Below are positions 62,454 to 64,000 of a stretch of 64,000 nt of DNA, in pieces. Within the stretch, counting starts at the first letter, position 1. Every line of letters begins with the position of its first letter. The translations under genes were made by a program, and so were the position numbers. Source of the DNA: Mucilaginibacter gracilis (lineage in GTDB: Bacteria; Bacteroidota; Bacteroidia; Sphingobacteriales; Sphingobacteriaceae); the NCBI RefSeq assembly GCF_003633615.1, contig NZ_RBKU01000001.1:5766001-5830000 (forward strand), written 5' to 3'. Under the pieces are notes generated by a model that worked only from the letters and a program-made list of their open reading frames with translations, was not told the DNA's origin and searched no databases.

Positions 62454-64000
62454 TTGAAAAGAAGAAATTTCCTTTACCTTACGGGGATAGGTGTTGGTGC
62501 TACCATGATGCGGGGCGTACCCGTTTTTGGTACACCCATAGCCCCCGAAGCTGCCCTGGAGTATATTGACCCTGCGGCAAAAAAAATACTTACCGATGTT
62601 GCCCTCAACGCAGCGCGCGCCAAAGGTGCAACGTATACCGATGTGCGCATTGGCCGCTACCTTAACCAGTTTGTAGTTACCCGCGAAGACAAGGTGGAGA
62701 ATGTGGTAAATACCGAAAGTTACGGCATGGGCATACGCGTTATAGCCAACGGTTGCTGGGGCTTTGCCGCCATTGATAAAATGGACAAAGATAGCATTGC
62801 CAAAGCAGCCGCCACAGCCGTTGCCATTGCCAAGGAGAACGCCCGCTTACAATCAGAACCGGTACAACTGGCGCCGCAAAAAGGTTATGGCGAGGTAAGC
62901 TGGAAAGCGCCTATCGAAAAAAATGCATTTGAGGTACCTATAAAAGAGAAAGTTGACCTGCTGCTATCTGTTAATGATGCTGCTATGAAAGGCGGGGCCA
63001 ATTATGTTGATTCGATATTGTTTTTTGTTAACGAGCAAAAATATTTTGCCTCTACGGATGGATCGTACATTGACCAGGATGTACACCGCATTTGGCCGTT
63101 GTTTACCATTACTAAAATAGACCCCAAAACCGGAAAGTTTGAAACCCGGAACTCGTTAAGCGCACCGCGCGGAATGGGGTACGAATACATTAATCCGCGC
63201 GAAAGCGATAAAATTACGGGCGGCCCCAGCGTACTTTATAAAGACCGCTACGATATGCTGGAAGATGCCAAACTGGGCGCCAAACAAGTAACCGAAAAGC
63301 TAACTGCAAAATCGGTAGAAGCAGGTAAGTACGATTTGGTGCTTGATCCATCGCATTTATGGCTCACCATACACGAATCCGTTGGGCACCCTACCGAATT
63401 AGACCGCGTTTTAGGTTATGAGGCCAATTTTGCCGGTACAAGCTTTTTAACGTTGGATAAATGGGAATCGAAGAAATTTAATTTCGGCAATAAAAACGTG
63501 AACATTGTTGCCGATAAGCTGCAACCGGGATCGTTAGGAGCCGTGGGTTACGACGACGAGGGTGTTAAAACCAAACAGTGGGATTTGATAAAAGATGGTA
63601 TTTTGGTTAACTATCAAACCATCCGAGATCAGGCGCATATCATCGGTTTAAACGAATCGCAGGGTTGCTGCTATGCCGATAACTGGAGCGATGTACAGTT
63701 TCAGCGCATGCCTAATGTATCGTTACAGCCTGGAAAAGCACCATTGAAGCCTATGGAAATGATTAAGAATGTTGAAAAAGGCATATACATTTTAGGCGAT
63801 GGTTCGTTCTCTATCGATCAGCAACGGTATAACTTCCAGTTTGCGGGCCAGTTATTTTACGAAATTAAGGAAGGTAAAATAGCCGGGATGATAAAGGATG
63901 TTGCCTACCAATCAAACACGCAGGAGTTTTGGAACTCGTGCCATTCCATTTGCGACCAAAGCGACTACCGTCTGGGCGGGTCGTTTTTTGATGGCAAGGG
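62454..64000 (+). CDS. tldD: Second TldD-family protein with Tat signal (3' cut by the window)
   Basis: This open frame runs from the TTG at 62454 past the end of the window (at least 515 codons). It starts KRRNFLYLTGIGVGATMMRG, a twin-arginine signal, and carries LTIHESVGHPTELDRVLGY and GCCYADNWSDVQFQRMPNVS like the gene at 58868, so the two are tandem paralogues. The start is inferred from alignment with the first copy; no strong ribosome site precedes it. A second tldE may follow beyond the window. Confidence 0.85.
   Translation, partial: MKRRNFLYLTGIGVGATMMRGVPVFGTPIAPEAALEYIDPAAKKILTDVALNAARAKGATYTDVRIGRYLNQFVVTREDKVENVVNTESYGMGIRVIANGCWGFAAIDKMDKDSIAKAAATAVAIAKENARLQSEPVQLAPQKGYGEVSWKAPIEKNAFEVPIKEKVDLLLSVNDAAMKGGANYVDSILFFVNEQKYFASTDGSYIDQDVHRIWPLFTITKIDPKTGKFETRNSLSAPRGMGYEYINPRESDKITGGPSVLYKDRYDMLEDAKLGAKQVTEKLTAKSVEAGKYDLVLDPSHLWLTIHESVGHPTELDRVLGYEANFAGTSFLTLDKWESKKFNFGNKNVNIVADKLQPGSLGAVGYDDEGVKTKQWDLIKDGILVNYQTIRDQAHIIGLNESQGCCYADNWSDVQFQRMPNVSLQPGKAPLKPMEMIKNVEKGIYILGDGSFSIDQQRYNFQFAGQLFYEIKEGKIAGMIKDVAYQSNTQEFWNSCHSICDQSDYRLGGSFFDGK

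Overview
The window looks like a chromosomal segment of a Bacteroidota bacterium, most likely from the Sphingobacteriaceae (Mucilaginibacter/Pedobacter-like). The reasons are the stand-alone atpD-atpC pair, carboxypeptidase-regulatory-domain outer-membrane barrels, OmpP1/FadL and PorT-type barrels, ECF sigma/anti-sigma genes, a long-form IspG, a HemC-HemD fusion, the general lack of Shine-Dalgarno sequences, and promoters of the TTTG / TAnnTTTG type. No rRNA, tRNA, prophage, transposase or CRISPR array was recognised. The species assignment is inference.

Layout. 1-10.5 kb: start of a GH63-like glucosidase, an outer-membrane barrel receptor, an aspartate aminotransferase, an operon of CDF transporter, Nudix hydrolase, bioA and a ferritin-like diiron protein, then a FadL-type porin with an SGNH lipoprotein. 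10.8-12.7 kb: atpD-atpC. 12.7-26.1 kb: a complete branched-chain amino-acid operon (ilvD-ilvB-ilvN-ilvC-leuC-[GxxExxY]-leuD-leuB-[methyltransferase]-leuA-ilvA). It is preceded by a promoter with two near-identical palindromes and by what reads as a ribosome-mediated attenuator: a 48-codon leader rich in Ile/Leu/Val, an antiterminator and a terminator. 26-30.4 kb: an orphan ABC ATPase, a PorT-like barrel, an anti-sigma/ECF pair, and a single ORF that joins a HigB-like toxin domain to a HigA-like antitoxin domain. 30.4-40.9 kb: a minus-strand haem operon (hemA, membrane protein, hemCD fusion, hemB, hemL, histidine kinase, response regulator, TPR protein, hemE, hemJ). 41-50 kb: DoxX-like and RDD proteins, an alpha/beta hydrolase, pyruvate oxidase, an acyltransferase, ispG with a repeat-derived in-frame insert, a vapBC-type pair, and a GYF_2-RDD protein. 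50.3-58.7 kb: a DUF4159 gene and a MoxR-DUF58-BatA-like-membrane-protein operon. 58.9-64 kb: tldD with a Tat signal, tldE, a small gene on the other strand, and a second Tat-tldD that runs off the window.

A recurrent theme is the number of short palindromic repeat families that fill spacers. Several begin exactly at, or supply, the stop codon of the upstream gene (ilvD, leuC, the GxxExxY gene, leuD, hemE). One repeat of similar type sits in frame inside ispG. The points most worth a second look are the HigB-HigA-like fusion, the ilv leader with its tandem operators, the repeat-supplied stop codons, the ispG insert, and the two-component system buried in the haem operon.
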